Assembly: GCF_900129505.1 (NCBI RefSeq)
Contig: NZ_LT670818.1
Coordinates: forward strand, 7,039,001-7,103,000
Length of the DNA stretch: 64,000 bases
Direction of reading: 5' to 3'
Source: Bradyrhizobium erythrophlei
GTDB lineage: Bacteria; Pseudomonadota; Alphaproteobacteria; Rhizobiales; Xanthobacteraceae
Below, one piece after another: positions 7,842 through 18,782 of this stretch. The first letter of the stretch is position 1. Every line of letters begins with the position of its first letter. The position numbers were made by a program, and so were the translations under genes. A model generated the notes under the pieces. That model was not told where the DNA came from. It ran no database searches and saw only the letters and a program-made list of their open reading frames with translations.

Positions 7842-8948
7842 TCACGCTGCCATCCATAGGTCGGTGCGCCAATTTCCCCTCGCGATGAACACCGCCAGCG
7901 GCCGAAGCCTGTCGGGCGCAATGTTGCGGGCTGCGATGGTGGTGACCGCGTCGAGTAACATTCGCTGCACCGCCTCCGGATCGTCGACCTCGGCGAGCAT
8001 TGCATCGAAGGCGACGAGCGCCGCTTCGCCGTCGTCGAGGAGCGGATAGCGGTCGCGGATGGCGAAGAACATCCGAAGTGTCTGCCGCCGGGCCTCGCGT
8101 GCGGCGATGCGGTCGGCGCGGGCTTTCTCGGTGGCCTCGTCGGTTTGCCGTGGCATGATTTCCTCCGTTGTCAGAACCGGGCCGATCTCGCGCGATCCGG
8201 GCAACATTGTTAAGTTGCCTGCCATGAGATGGATTTTCGTTTTGCTCTGATCAATTTCTATCGATGCGCCGTAAGGCGCGCATTTCGGTTGAGAGGTTTG
8301 GCACTGATCAGCGGCGTCGTGGCCGGTTTGGAAAGCCGGGCAAGGTGGTGATGGCTCGCTCAGTCCCGTTACCTCGCGCGGCAACAAAGGGACTCTATCG
8401 GTGAGAGCGGGCCTATCGGCCCTCTCCGTAGTAGTTATAGAACTGGATGCTTCAACAGTCTTCGTTGCTTCCTCTTCCTTGTTGCTCTTAGACCTTAAGA
8501 CAGTCGCAGCAGTGCGACCGTTGGCTGTTTCGGCATCGGCCGGATTTGCGACCGTTGCGACATCAAATTTGCGACCGTTGGAACCAACAGGCAAAAGCAG
8601 CTCAAAGGCGTTGCTCACCCGTCCGTCACTGTGTCGTTTCTTGCGCACGATCCCGATCTCTTCAGCGACATTGACAGCACGGATCACAGTGGCCTTGTGG
8701 CATCCCGCCGCCTTGGCAAGCTCGGCATAGGTCGGTTCGATCAAGAGCCCGCCATCGCCATCGCCGCGCGCGCAGAGGGCGAGCGAGCGCAGCACATGTT
8801 TGTGCATCAGCTTGACGCGAGGATCACGGGCGATCTTGCGCGACCATTGATCACGCTGCTTGAAGGTCGCTACTGCAGTTGTGATTAGGGATGGTGCGGT
8901 TGCATCTTGCGCGGCTAACGCAACGCGCCTATCAAGTGTCCCGTGCAT
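7842..8948 (-). CDS. Helix-turn-helix protein, replication/regulatory type
   Basis: The product is 368 residues from the ATG at 8948, which has a GGAG ribosome site. Residues ~30-140 form a winged helix-turn-helix (YAELAKAAGCHKATVIRAVN, followed by VRKKRHSDGRVSNAFELL), as in replication-associated helix-turn-helix proteins of phages and plasmids. The middle is low-complexity and Pro/Ser/Thr-rich. The C-terminal ~120 residues are helical (TDEATEKARADRIAAREARR, then DRYPLLDDGEAALVAFDAML). I cannot place the C-terminal domain. It is probably an island maintenance or regulatory protein. Confidence 0.55.
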   Translation of the reverse strand: MHGTLDRRVALAAQDATAPSLITTAVATFKQRDQWSRKIARDPRVKLMHKHVLRSLALCARGDGDGGLLIEPTYAELAKAAGCHKATVIRAVNVAEEIGIVRKKRHSDGRVSNAFELLLPVGSNGRKFDVATVANPADAETANGRTAATVLRSKSNKEEEATKTVEASSSITTTERADRPALTDRVPLLPREVTGLSEPSPPCPAFQTGHDAADQCQTSQPKCAPYGASIEIDQSKTKIHLMAGNLTMLPGSREIGPVLTTEEIMPRQTDEATEKARADRIAAREARRQTLRMFFAIRDRYPLLDDGEAALVAFDAMLAEVDDPEAVQRMLLDAVTTIAARNIAPDRLRPLAVFIARGNWRTDLWMAA

Positions 8949-9114
8949 CGATGTACTCCTTCGATGTGTTCCGGCCGCCAGAGCCGGTTGCTGTTGGTCA
9001 AACTCTGTTTCGAAATATCGCGCCGTCACGGAGTCGAGCCTGTGACGGCGCATTCGTTTTAGATCATGATCTCGTTTGCAGGCAGTTGCAAATCACGACA
9101 GCGCGCTTCCTTGT

Positions 9115-9657
9115 TCACTTCCTCCGCATCGCATTGCTGCATCGCCTGCACCGCCAGCTCACCTTGAGCGGCTGCATCGAGAGCACTGGCCCGACGCAGA
9201 TGTTCTTGCTGCTTCCGCAGAGCGCACATGGCTTGCGTTCGATCTCGTCGTTCGAAAGCGCGCGCGTGACAGCCGCGAGCTGCGTTTGTCTTTCCGGATT
9301 GTCGAGCCGACAGCGAGAGACGCGACGACATGTTTCCGCGCGCTGCTTCCGGTCGGATGGGAGTTTGAGCGGGAGACGGAGCTGCACGCCCCTGTCATTG
9401 CAAAGCCTCTCGACCATGGCGTCGACCGCTCGAGCCACGCCAGCATCGCGACAGGCGGCACGCGGGGTGCAGCCGTCGCGCTCGATCATGTTGACGGCGC
9501 GCGCGAGCTTGATGCGGAGTTGCGCGGTGAGCTGCTGCGGTGTCGGCGGCTCGGGAAATTTCGGTGCTGCGGTCGGGCGCGGAATTGTGCGCCAACGTTG
9601 CGGCCATGGTGCGGATTGGTATTGCGCCCCGGCGTGCTCGTCTGTAAGTGTGGTCAT
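9115..9657 (-). CDS. Helical protein with C-terminal zinc ribbon
   Basis: The product is 180 residues. The N-terminal third is Pro-rich; a helical middle (LRIKLARAVNMIERDGCTPR, followed by DAGVARAVDAMVERL) may form a helix-turn-helix; the C-terminus carries two Cys pairs (KPCALCGS and WRCRRCSN), a zinc-ribbon pattern. No family is recognised. It lies upstream of the helix-turn-helix gene at 7842-8948 on the same strand. Confidence 0.5.
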   Translation of the reverse strand: MTTLTDEHAGAQYQSAPWPQRWRTIPRPTAAPKFPEPPTPQQLTAQLRIKLARAVNMIERDGCTPRAACRDAGVARAVDAMVERLCNDRGVQLRLPLKLPSDRKQRAETCRRVSRCRLDNPERQTQLAAVTRALSNDEIERKPCALCGSSKNICVGPVLSMQPLKVSWRCRRCSNAMRRK

Positions 9658-9894
9658 GACGGTGGCCTTCTTGCTGGTCGGTCTCGTCGCTTCGATCTGC
9701 GCCGCTCGGTGGTTGCTCCCGGGCGGCGCTCTCGTCTCAGATTATGATCACCGGCATCGCCGGATGCAACGGCGACGTTCCGCCCCAAAAACACACCCCA
9801 CATTTTTCGGTGTCCACTTTTGGACACCTCGCAGCATTGGCAGCGCGGCGTTTTTCGATTGCGCGACCTCCCTTTCCTGCGCTTCAATGTGCGC

Positions 9895-10353
9895 ATGAAC
9901 GAGCCCCAACTCACCCGCCGCCGATCTCCCGACCATCGCAACGAGCGCTGGGAAATTTATTTCGGCGACGTGCGCGCCGGGGTGATCTCGGTGCGCAGCG
10001 GCAACCCGCATGACACCGATCCGTGGGATTGGAGCTGCGGCTTTTATCCCGGGTCGCATCCGCGCGAGTGCACCAACGGCACGGCGGCGACCTTCGACCA
10101 AGCCCGCGCCGACTTCGAAGTCGCGTGGCGGGTGTTCCTCGCCAACCGAACCGAGGCGGACTTTCAGGAGTGGCTAGATCAGGAGGCTTGGACAGCGCGT
10201 AAATCTGCGATGTGGAAAGCTGGCGAGCGGTTGCCGTCGCAGCGACCGAGCAGCATTATGCGCTGCGCCTGCGGCGAAGCCTTCGACAGCCATCAGCCCG
10301 GCGCTGTTCTGATCCACGTCCCCCATATCACCGCTGCACGGCGATCCGCGTGA
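9895..10353 (+). CDS. Hypothetical protein of a rhizobial island family (copy 2)
   Basis: The product is 152 residues from the ATG at 9895. It shares the layout of the protein at 5542-5940: NERWEIYFGDVRAGVIS, a central WDWSCGFYPG, then TFDQARADFEVAWRVFLANR. The C-terminal extension (FQEWLDQEAWTARKSAMW) is typical of longer relatives, and two Cys lie in MRCACGEAF. The function is unknown; the family is frequent in accessory regions of Bradyrhizobium. Confidence 0.6.
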   Translation: MNEPQLTRRRSPDHRNERWEIYFGDVRAGVISVRSGNPHDTDPWDWSCGFYPGSHPRECTNGTAATFDQARADFEVAWRVFLANRTEADFQEWLDQEAWTARKSAMWKAGERLPSQRPSSIMRCACGEAFDSHQPGAVLIHVPHITAARRSA

Positions 10354-10378
10354 CGGCGGCCAAGGGGTGGCAGCGGCT

Positions 10379-10618
10379 ATGAAAATTTTAACAATCATTG
10401 CGGCCCTCGGCGTGATCGGGGCCGTGCTTGTCGTGGCTCTTTTCGGCACCGCATCGCCGTGCGGCATACTTCGAGAGGTCACCCGGCAGCGTGAGAAAAT
10501 TCCGGGGATCATGCCTGACGTGGTCGTGGATACTTATCTGACCAACAAACATGGTTCGCTTACCCCCGCGAAATGTCTCGGTTTGCTGTTTAGCCGCCAT
10601 GCTCCTCAGTCGAGGTGA
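10379..10618 (+). CDS. Small secreted or membrane-anchored protein, 79 aa
   Basis: An N-terminal hydrophobic segment (MKILTIIAALGVIGAVLVVA) gives a signal anchor or signal peptide. The remainder is a short soluble part with two Cys residues. No family is recognised. The next gene begins 4 bases after its stop, so the two are probably cotranscribed. Confidence 0.5.
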   Translation: MKILTIIAALGVIGAVLVVALFGTASPCGILREVTRQREKIPGIMPDVVVDTYLTNKHGSLTPAKCLGLLFSRHAPQSR

Positions 10619-10621
10619 CCA

Positions 10622-10882
10622 ATGAAATTTATCGAGCTGAGCGTCTTTGCCGATCCCGACAGCGCTGCCCGCAAGTTGGTCGAGATCGCCAACGCAGCCG
10701 AGGCGGTGCAGGACGGCCGGATTTACATCGAGCTGATCAACGGCCCGTTTCTCAAAGATGGCGGCACACCAGAACAGTACCGGGCCGCCCTCGCCCGCGC
10801 GATCACGTCGGGCTGGCTGTCGCAGCACGAGTCAGGGACCTATGTGCGGTTCACGCCAGCCGGTGCCGAGCTGTTCGCGTGA
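10622..10882 (+). CDS. Conserved hypothetical protein, 86 aa
   Basis: A strong GAGGTGA ribosome site overlaps the upstream stop and precedes the ATG. The sequence (SVFADPDSAARKLVEIANAA, then a helix, then SGTYVRFTPAGAELFA) matches a short protein often seen in Bradyrhizobium accessory regions. It looks like a compact alpha/beta or winged-helix fold with a wing-like C-terminus. The function is unknown. Confidence 0.6.
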   Translation: MKFIELSVFADPDSAARKLVEIANAAEAVQDGRIYIELINGPFLKDGGTPEQYRAALARAITSGWLSQHESGTYVRFTPAGAELFA

Positions 10883-10900
10883 CAGCCAGCGGAGATCGAT

Positions 10901-11000
10901 ATGGAGCCGCAATGCACGAAGCTGGTCACGTCGCGATGGGGTTTGGAAGGCCTCGTCTCTAAGCGCCGGAATCGTCCCTACCGCGCCGGACGGTTTACGG
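10901..11000 (+). pseudogene. Remnant of an ATP-dependent DNA ligase
   Basis: About 33 codons resemble the conserved block of LigD-type ATP-dependent ligases that carries the second active-site lysine: WGLEGLVSKRRNRPYRAGR, where relatives continue with D-W-x-K. Here it continues with unrelated residues, so only this piece survives. The opposite-strand retropepsin-like gene ends at 10995. Confidence 0.5.
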
Positions 11001-12149
11001 AGTTGAATTGCGATTACGCGGTTTCAACTCAAGCAATCCGGAAGACAACGCGACAGTGTATCGAGAGAGGAAACTCATTCCGAGCAGGCCGTCAACTCCC
11101 CGACCAAACGCATCCGTACTCCCGATAGCAATGAGAACGGGCACATTTGCGGCCGTCGCTGTCCCGACCTGCAAGATTTGCGCATAGCCAGTTGCCTGCT
11201 TTAACAGACCTCCGACCACCTTTACTTCTATTAGATCGGTCGCGTCAGGCACAATCCTTGCGCGAACGGCCATTCCGGGTGTCAGTGATACCAGTGAAGC
11301 GCCGGTATCTATGATCATTCGGGCAGGTACACCATTTATAAAAACATCGACCAATTTATTTGGCGGGATGACTACCCGGGCTGACCCGTTCGCATAGGTC
11401 GCGGCACAATTTCCTTTTCGTGAGTAATCCGAAATGAGTTTTGCGATTTGCTGACTTTGGCGCTCCCTAACGTTGTAGGAAATGAAAGTTTCCAGAGGAC
11501 CTATAGCGTCGCATGGCTTGCCTAGTTTGTCGTACATTGTTGAAACTTGATAAAATTGTGATCCGTCAACGTTCGAGAGATCAGGAAATAGGTCCAGCGT
11601 GCTGATATAATCCGCGAGAGCAGCCTTGTAATCCCGGTCATGTTCGTGCGCGCTGCCTCGCATGAATCTGTAATCGTAGCTTGCTGGATCGAACTTTACG
11701 AGTTCGTCGGCCACGCCGATTGCTGCTTTGTGATCGCCAATTCGCGTGTAAGCCGCGTAAGCAGATTGCAACATTTCCTCGGAAAACGTGCAGCTTCGAT
11801 TGTAAGCTTCAAGGCTCTTGGCACTCTCGCGAGGGTAGCCAGCAGCTTCCATACGTTTAGCGAGCGCCGTGAAAGCAACATTATCGCAAGGCTCGCGGGT
11901 TACTTGATCCAGATATTTCGAAGCTAGCTCAAACCTCTCGAACGAGCGCGGAAGATCAATCCCAAGTTTTTCATAGGTCTTCTTGTAAGGATTAAACATT
12001 TCGGCGTTGGTATAAAAATAATATCCAGCAGACCCCATCGCGACGACGATTGCGACAATTCCCGCGATTATGGGAACCACGATATTTCGTTCTTCGACGT
12101 AAGCGCCACTGCGGTCCGTTCGAGTTGCGGTAAAGTCTCGTTCGATCAT
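10995..12149 (-). CDS. Membrane-anchored retropepsin-like aspartic protease with TPR-like repeats
   Basis: The product is about 384 residues from the ATG at 12149. One membrane span lies near residues 23-45, followed by a helical region with TPR-like features (residues ~90-240). The C-terminal domain has VFINGVPARMIIDTGASLVS, a retropepsin active site with D-T-G-A-S, and ends with GRGVDGLLGMSFLSRY, the usual second hallmark of clan AA single-domain proteases. The active site should face the periplasm. The gene is AT-richer than the core. Proteolysis itself is inferred from family knowledge. Confidence 0.75.
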   Translation of the reverse strand: MIERDFTATRTDRSGAYVEERNIVVPIIAGIVAIVVAMGSAGYYFYTNAEMFNPYKKTYEKLGIDLPRSFERFELASKYLDQVTREPCDNVAFTALAKRMEAAGYPRESAKSLEAYNRSCTFSEEMLQSAYAAYTRIGDHKAAIGVADELVKFDPASYDYRFMRGSAHEHDRDYKAALADYISTLDLFPDLSNVDGSQFYQVSTMYDKLGKPCDAIGPLETFISYNVRERQSQQIAKLISDYSRKGNCAATYANGSARVVIPPNKLVDVFINGVPARMIIDTGASLVSLTPGMAVRARIVPDATDLIEVKVVGGLLKQATGYAQILQVGTATAANVPVLIAIGSTDAFGRGVDGLLGMSFLSRYTVALSSGLLELKPRNRNSTP

Positions 12150-12193
12150 AGAAGACCCCGTCTTTAAGCGACGCCGCCAGCGGCAAGGCGGTC

Positions 12194-12328
12194 TTACTTT
12201 TCGGGTGGGGGAGTGTACCAATGAAGAGTTAGTAGCGCTCCGAACGAACCTGTTAGGAGCAGGACAATCGCCATGAACTTAGCATACTTACGGAGGCGCT
12301 TTGCGCTGCCGGTTTGGATCACAAGCAT
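12194..12328 (-). CDS. Possible single-span membrane peptide, 44 aa
   Basis: A short frame with a basic N-terminus and one hydrophobic stretch (FMAIVLLLTGSFGALLTL) ends in a Pro-rich tail. It lies just upstream of the retropepsin-like gene on the same strand. The ribosome site is weak, so it is only a candidate. Confidence 0.3.
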   Translation of the reverse strand: MLVIQTGSAKRLRKYAKFMAIVLLLTGSFGALLTLHWYTPPPEK

Positions 12329-12883
12329 TGTAGCTGCGTTGGGAGTTGGTGGTTGTGGCGGCCAAGGCGCATTGATACCCCCCTGTTGAAACGCCCCAAG
12401 ATTACACGCTAAAGTAAATAAGGACATCCCCAACTATCGAATTCGGACAAACACCGACATTGCCATGGGTCGCCGCGATCAACGGAACGGCACCTTATTG
12501 CGACCGTGTAAGAGGGCGCCGTCCCAGCCCAGCTCTGCGCAGCGAGATCGAGACCGGCCGAAGCTACCGTTGTTCGGTCTCGTCGTTGGTAGGCGATGAC
12601 GGGATCGAACCGCCGACATCTTCCGGTCCGGCGTCCCAAATTCCCCAAAAGGCTTGCCACTCGCGCGCCTCGCGCGGGGCCTCTTGAGACGGCCGGAAAA
12701 CCTCGACCGCTGCGGCTGGAACGGCACGCGAACATCCAAAACCGGTTTGGGACTTTGTTTGGGACTTTTCGGCACCAAATGCCGGATTCGCCGGGTTTTT
12801 GATCGGTTTTTGTTCGCCGCGACGGGTCGCGGTAGTTGGCTCAACCCGTTGAAATAAAAGCAACTTTGCTCGCGAATGCCGCT
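12329..12883. other. Island edge region without an intact gene
   Basis: Apart from the tRNA 3' fragment at 12587-12625 I see no supported gene. Long frames across the fragment are typical false frames over tRNA sequence. A direct repeat of TTTGGGACT occurs around 12748-12770. This stretch probably holds the junction between the accessory region and the chromosome. Confidence 0.45.
12587..12625 (-). repeat. tRNA 3' fragment, candidate attachment site
   Basis: The minus strand carries a T-arm (GGCGG-TTCGATC-CCGTC), a seven-base acceptor strand, a discriminator A and CCA, plus a few bases of variable loop and anticodon stem. It best fits a valine tRNA of alphaproteobacteria, but the anticodon is missing, so this is tentative. 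No 5' half precedes it, so it is not a working tRNA. Such 3' tRNA copies are the usual att sites left by tyrosine-recombinase islands. Confidence 0.6.
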
Positions 12884-14122
12884 CTAGTACGGATGCGCGC
12901 CCAATTTCTGGAAGCTCGGATGCACCAGCGCTTCCGGCGCGATCGCCAGCACGATCATGGCGGCGACCGCGAGCGTGCGGAAGGTGATCGCGCGGCGGTC
13001 GACCATGACAGCGATCAGCACGACGGCCGTCATGAAAAACGAGCGCTGGGTGGCGACTTCGGCACCCGACAGCAATAGATAAAACAGCGCCGCGGCGAGT
13101 GCTGCCGCCGCCGACCATTTCTTGATCGGAAAGCCCGACGCGAGCTGAGGAATCAGCGCCAGCAGCGCCCGGACCGCGAAGAACACCACGCCCGCGACCA
13201 CCGCCATGTGATAGCCCGAGATCGAGAGCACGTGGCCGAGGCCGGAGATGAACATGGCGTCGTTGACCGGCGTGGTGATCGCGTCGCGGCGGCCGGTCAG
13301 CAAGGCGGTGGCGATGGCGCGCTTGTCACCCTCCAGCGTCGTGCGGATCCGCGCGTCGATCGCGTCACGCAGATTCTGCATGACGGCGGCGTAGCGCAGC
13401 GACAGCCCGCCGCTCTCGGGCGGCTCCACGGTCTTGATCGAGCCCGTGACAAAACCGGAGGCGCCGATGCCTTGAAAAAACATGTCGCGGCCGAAATCAT
13501 AGCTGCCCGGCCGCAATGGCGAGAGCGGCGGCTGCAGCCGCGCCTTCAATTCGACGAAGCTGCCGACCTCCGGCGCGGTGCCCTTGCGCACCGACAGCCG
13601 CACGCGCTCCAGTCTCACTTGCGATTTCGGGCTATCCATCTGCGCGACGCGCAGCACAAAACGATCGGTGCGCTCGCGGATATCGCGGGTCTCGACAAAG
13701 CCCGACAGCGAAACCCCATACATCGGCCGCGCCAGCACGCCATGCGCGATCCGCGCCGTCCTCCAGGTCGCGGTGGCAAAACCCGCGGCCATCGCCGCGA
13801 TCAGGACCACAATCGGAAATAATTTCTGCCGCCGCGAGAAAAACGCCGCCACGCAAAGCACCGCAGCCGTGGCTGCCGCGACCGGCAGCAGCGGCTCATG
13901 AGCGGCTGCGAAATAGAAGGCGATGCCGGTGCCGAACGCCACGGGCACCCAGGGCAAAAGCCGTCCGGCGCCGGCTTCCGCGCGCGCCCACGCGCGCAAT
14001 TTTTCCGCAAGCGACGACCATGTGGAAAAGCCGGAAGGCGCAAGACCGCCGGCATGCGCTGCGCCGCGCGGTGGCCACGTGCCCGCGATCCCCTGCGTCC
14101 GGGCCCTGCTCCCCTCCGCCAT
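12884..14122 (-). pseudogene. comEC: ComEC/Rec2 competence protein, C-terminally truncated
   Basis: The 412 residues start like alphaproteobacterial ComEC: hydrophobic spans near residues 55-120, the DUF4131-type region, then the Competence domain (LRPGSYDFGRDMFFQGIGASG, then ALLTGRRDAIT, and ISGLGHVLSISGYHMAVVAG). After PEALVHPSFQ, where relatives continue into further membrane spans and the metallo-beta-lactamase-like domain, the frame runs into unrelated residues and stops. Roughly half the usual length is missing, so DNA uptake function is probably lost. The break is about 280 bases from the tRNA fragment. Confidence 0.8.
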
Positions 14123-14278
14123 CCCGGTACACCCACTGATCCCGTCCGGACCCCGATGCTATCGGAAGCTGCGAGCCGGCGGATAGCGGAACGAATCCAG
14201 AATTCAGCGGAAAAATCTGCTTCAACTCCAGCCGTCGAAACGAGGAACCAAAGAACGTTCTTGCGCTTCTAGAATCCC

Positions 14279-14485
14279 ATGACCGACAACACAGCGCCAT
14301 TCGCCCATCTCGGCCTTGAGCGAGCCATCGCGCTGCGCTGGACGCTTCGTGACATCAAGGCCAAGCGCCTGAAACTCTCGCCGGTCAGCGCGGGCGATCT
14401 GAACATTCTGACCGAACTCGGCCTGATCGAGATGCGCGACGACGTGCCCGTGCTGACCAATGCCGGCCACGCCGTGCTGGACTGA
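14279..14485 (+). CDS. Conserved hypothetical protein, 68 aa
   Basis: A short soluble protein divergent from comEC. It has an N-terminal helix followed by LKLSPVSAGDLNILTELGLI, a helix-loop-helix, and an LTNAGHAVLD tail resembling the wing of small winged-helix proteins. Similar short proteins accompany comEC in related genomes as far as I recall. No function is assigned. Confidence 0.55.
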   Translation: MTDNTAPFAHLGLERAIALRWTLRDIKAKRLKLSPVSAGDLNILTELGLIEMRDDVPVLTNAGHAVLD

Positions 14486-14638
14486 CGGCGAACCATCCGG
14501 CGCGCTCGCCCTGGGACGCTCTTGAACCGAAAGACTGCAAGTTTCCTCAGGCCGCGGCGAGCGGTCGTTAATCTTTGCTAACGCCATGCGGCTAGGATTC
14601 CCGAATCAACAAGGGAATTGGCAATCGGGGACTTGGCC

Positions 14639-14968
14639 ATGCCGCGCAGGATCATGCTGTCCGTTTTCGCTGTGCTCGTCACCGCAGTAACCGCCGGCGC
14701 CGCCGATCTGCCGACGCAGAGCCGGCTGGGCAGGATCTTTGCCGAGCCCGCCGAGGCCCGGGTCGAAATCCCTGCCGTTCGAGCGCGCGAATATATTGGG
14801 CCGATTATTCCCTACAGCAATCTGCCCAATCCGGTCTGGAATCGCGGCATGTACAATTACGGCTCGTCCTGGTCCTGGTACAATCCCGGCCCCTATTACG
14901 GCGGCCCGTATGTTTCCTACGTCTTCCGCCTGCCCTATGTCTGCGGGCTCTATGGCTATTGCAACTAG
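14639..14968 (+). CDS. Secreted Tyr/Gly/Pro-rich small protein
   Basis: The product is 109 residues with a clear Sec signal peptide (hydrophobic core IMLSVFAVLVTAVTAGA, cleavage near residue 20). The mature part is rich in Tyr, Asn, Gly and Pro (NRGMYNYGSSWSWYNPG) with two Cys near the end. It is likely a small periplasmic or surface protein of unknown function, typical of Bradyrhizobium. An upstream ATG at 14618 adds seven residues without improving the signal. Confidence 0.6.
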   Translation: MPRRIMLSVFAVLVTAVTAGAADLPTQSRLGRIFAEPAEARVEIPAVRAREYIGPIIPYSNLPNPVWNRGMYNYGSSWSWYNPGPYYGGPYVSYVFRLPYVCGLYGYCN

Positions 14969-15372
14969 GATGTTGCCGGCTCATCGCTCAACAGCGGCGT
15001 CTGCGACGAGACGTGATGGCTGACGATTTTCCAGTCGCCGTCTTCGCGGGCGATCACCCAGGTGATCTTGACCGACAGCGGCGCGGCATCTTCATCGACG
15101 ACGAACGACGCGGTCGCGGCGAAATTGATCAGATCGGAATTGACCTGCGCGGTCGCGCGGTCTGTGAATTGAACGGTGGGCGAACTCCAACGCGGCAGCG
15201 CGTTGAAATAGGCCGCTACACCTTCGTTGCCGCGATAGAGCTGGGATTTGGAGCCGAAGAAGAACGCGTTTCCCGAGTAAAGCCGCGCCAGCGCATCGGC
15301 GTCGAGCCTGTTGAACGCGGCCGACCATTTCGCGATGACGCCTGACACCGTTTCGTCGGCCACGCATTGCAT
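14965..15372 (-). CDS. SnoaL/NTF2-like domain protein
   Basis: The product is 135 residues. The NTF2-like fold pattern is clear: VIAKWSAAFNRLDADALARL (helix and turn), then YSGNAFFFG, then a strand-rich half with KITWVIAREDGDWKIVSHH. It belongs to the SgcJ/EcaC or DUF4440-type ketosteroid-isomerase-like group, whose members bind or isomerise small molecules. It starts 5 bases after the glnS stop, so the two are probably cotranscribed. The substrate is unknown. Confidence 0.75.
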   Translation of the reverse strand: MQCVADETVSGVIAKWSAAFNRLDADALARLYSGNAFFFGSKSQLYRGNEGVAAYFNALPRWSSPTVQFTDRATAQVNSDLINFAATASFVVDEDAAPLSVKITWVIAREDGDWKIVSHHVSSQTPLLSDEPATS

Positions 15373-15377
15373 CAGTC

Positions 15378-17060
<1,683 letters not shown>

Positions 17061-17197
17061 TTTTGTTCCTGTTCGGGAAATCAGCGGACGTTCTGCCAAA
17101 TCCGCCCGCCCCACGGAAGGCTTTAGTTATTAACGGTTCCTGCTATACACCACCGCGCTTCCCGCATGCCCCCCTTAGTTCGTAGCCCGCTCCAATC

Positions 17198-18622
17198 ATG
17201 ACCGATTCCGTCGTCACCCGCTTTGCCCCCTCGCCGACCGGCTTTCTCCACATCGGGGGGGCCCGCACCGCGCTGTTCAACTGGCTCTATGCCAGGAAGC
17301 TCGGCGGCAAGATGCTGTTGCGCATCGAGGACACCGACCGGGAACGATCGACCGATGCCGCGATTGCCGCGATCCTGGATGGCCTGAAATGGCTCGAACT
17401 CGACTGGGATGGCGACGTCATCTACCAGTTCAGCCGGGCCGCGCGGCACCGCGAGGTCGCCGAGCAATTATTGGGCAGCGGCAAGGCCTATCGCTGCTAC
17501 GCCACCTCGGAACAGCTCACGGCGATGCGGGAAAAGGCCCGCGCGGAGGGGCGCACCCGCCTCTATGACGGCCTGTGGCGGGACCGCGACCCTTCCGAAG
17601 CGCCCGCAGGCGTAAAACCCACGATCAGGCTCCGGGCGCCCCAGACCGGCGAGACCGTGATCGAGGACCAGGTGCAGGGCCGTGTGGTCTGGCAGAACGA
17701 GAACCTCGACGATCTCGTGCTGTTGCGAGGTGATGGCAATCCGACCTACATGCTCGCGGTGGTGGTCGACGACCACGACATGGGCGTCACCCACGTCATC
17801 CGCGGCGACGATCACCTGATCAACGCCGCCCGCCAGAAGCAGATCTACGATGCGCTGTCCTGGGAGGTTCCCAGCATGTCGCACATCCCGTTGATCCACG
17901 GGCCGGACGGCTCGAAGCTCTCCAAGCGCCATGGCGCGCTCGGCGTCGACGCCTACCGCGCCATGGGGTATCTGCCGGCGGCGCTGCGCAATTATCTGGT
18001 CCGGCTCGGCTGGAGCCATGGCGACCAGGAGATCTTCTCCACCGAGGAAATGATCGCCGCGTTCGATCTGTCCGGCATCGGCCGCTCGGCCGCCCGCTTC
18101 GATTTCGCCAAGCTGGAAAGCCTCAACGGCCACTACATCCGCCATTCCGACGATCAATCCCTCGTGACCATGTTCGAGGGCGTACTGGACTATGTTCCCG
18201 GCGGCACCGACCTGAAGGCCAAGCTCAACGACATCACCCGCGCCCAATTGCTGCGGGCGATGCCGAGCCTGAAGGAGCGCGCCAAGACGCTGATCGAGCT
18301 GATTGACGGCGCGTATTTCATCTTCGCCGACCGCCCGCTCGAGCTCGAGCCGAAGGCGCTGGCGGTGCTGACGCCGGAAAACCGCGAGCTGATCGGCCGG
18401 CTTCGCCGGGCGCTGGAGGCCGTCGACCCCTGGACGGCGGAGACCACCGAAGCCGCGATGCGGGCGTTTGCGGAAACGAACGACCTCAAGCTTGGCGCGG
18501 TGGCCCAGCCGTTGCGCGCGGCGCTGACCGGACGGACTACCTCGCCCGGCATCTTCGACGTCCTGGCGGTACTGGGGCGGCAGGAATGCCTTGGCAGGCT
18601 GGGCGATCAGGCCCCCTTATAG
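17198..18622 (+). CDS. gltX: Glutamyl-tRNA synthetase
   Basis: It attaches glutamate to tRNA-Glu. The 474-residue protein has the class I HIGH-type motif [18 protein letters not shown] at residues ~9-26 and the KMSKS-type motif [10 protein letters not shown] near residue 240; the C-terminal helical anticodon-binding domain is complete. It lies divergent from glnS with ~137 bases between them, room for both promoters. It precedes gltA on the same strand. Confidence 0.96.
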   Translation: MTDSVVTRFAPSPTGFLHIGGARTALFNWLYARKLGGKMLLRIEDTDRERSTDAAIAAILDGLKWLELDWDGDVIYQFSRAARHREVAEQLLGSGKAYRCYATSEQLTAMREKARAEGRTRLYDGLWRDRDPSEAPAGVKPTIRLRAPQTGETVIEDQVQGRVVWQNENLDDLVLLRGDGNPTYMLAVVVDDHDMGVTHVIRGDDHLINAARQKQIYDALSWEVPSMSHIPLIHGPDGSKLSKRHGALGVDAYRAMGYLPAALRNYLVRLGWSHGDQEIFSTEEMIAAFDLSGIGRSAARFDFAKLESLNGHYIRHSDDQSLVTMFEGVLDYVPGGTDLKAKLNDITRAQLLRAMPSLKERAKTLIELIDGAYFIFADRPLELEPKALAVLTPENRELIGRLRRALEAVDPWTAETTEAAMRAFAETNDLKLGAVAQPLRAALTGRTTSPGIFDVLAVLGRQECLGRLGDQAPL

Positions 18623-18782
18623 GGTTGCATCGGGGGCTCACCGTGCCCATCTTGCAGTGCAAACAGCAATAAGATACCCATCTTATAAGTGCTCCTAGCA
18701 TACCCGGCCTCCCACGCCCTTTGGCTAACCATGGCGTCCGCGGCCGCCTTCATTTTGCAACGATCTCATCGGGGACTTCACG

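Noticed and set aside
12564..13118. 184-codon minus-strand frame ending GGSIPSSPT
   Set aside because: The C-terminal peptide is the familiar translation of a tRNA T-arm and acceptor, and the rest overlaps comEC in another frame.
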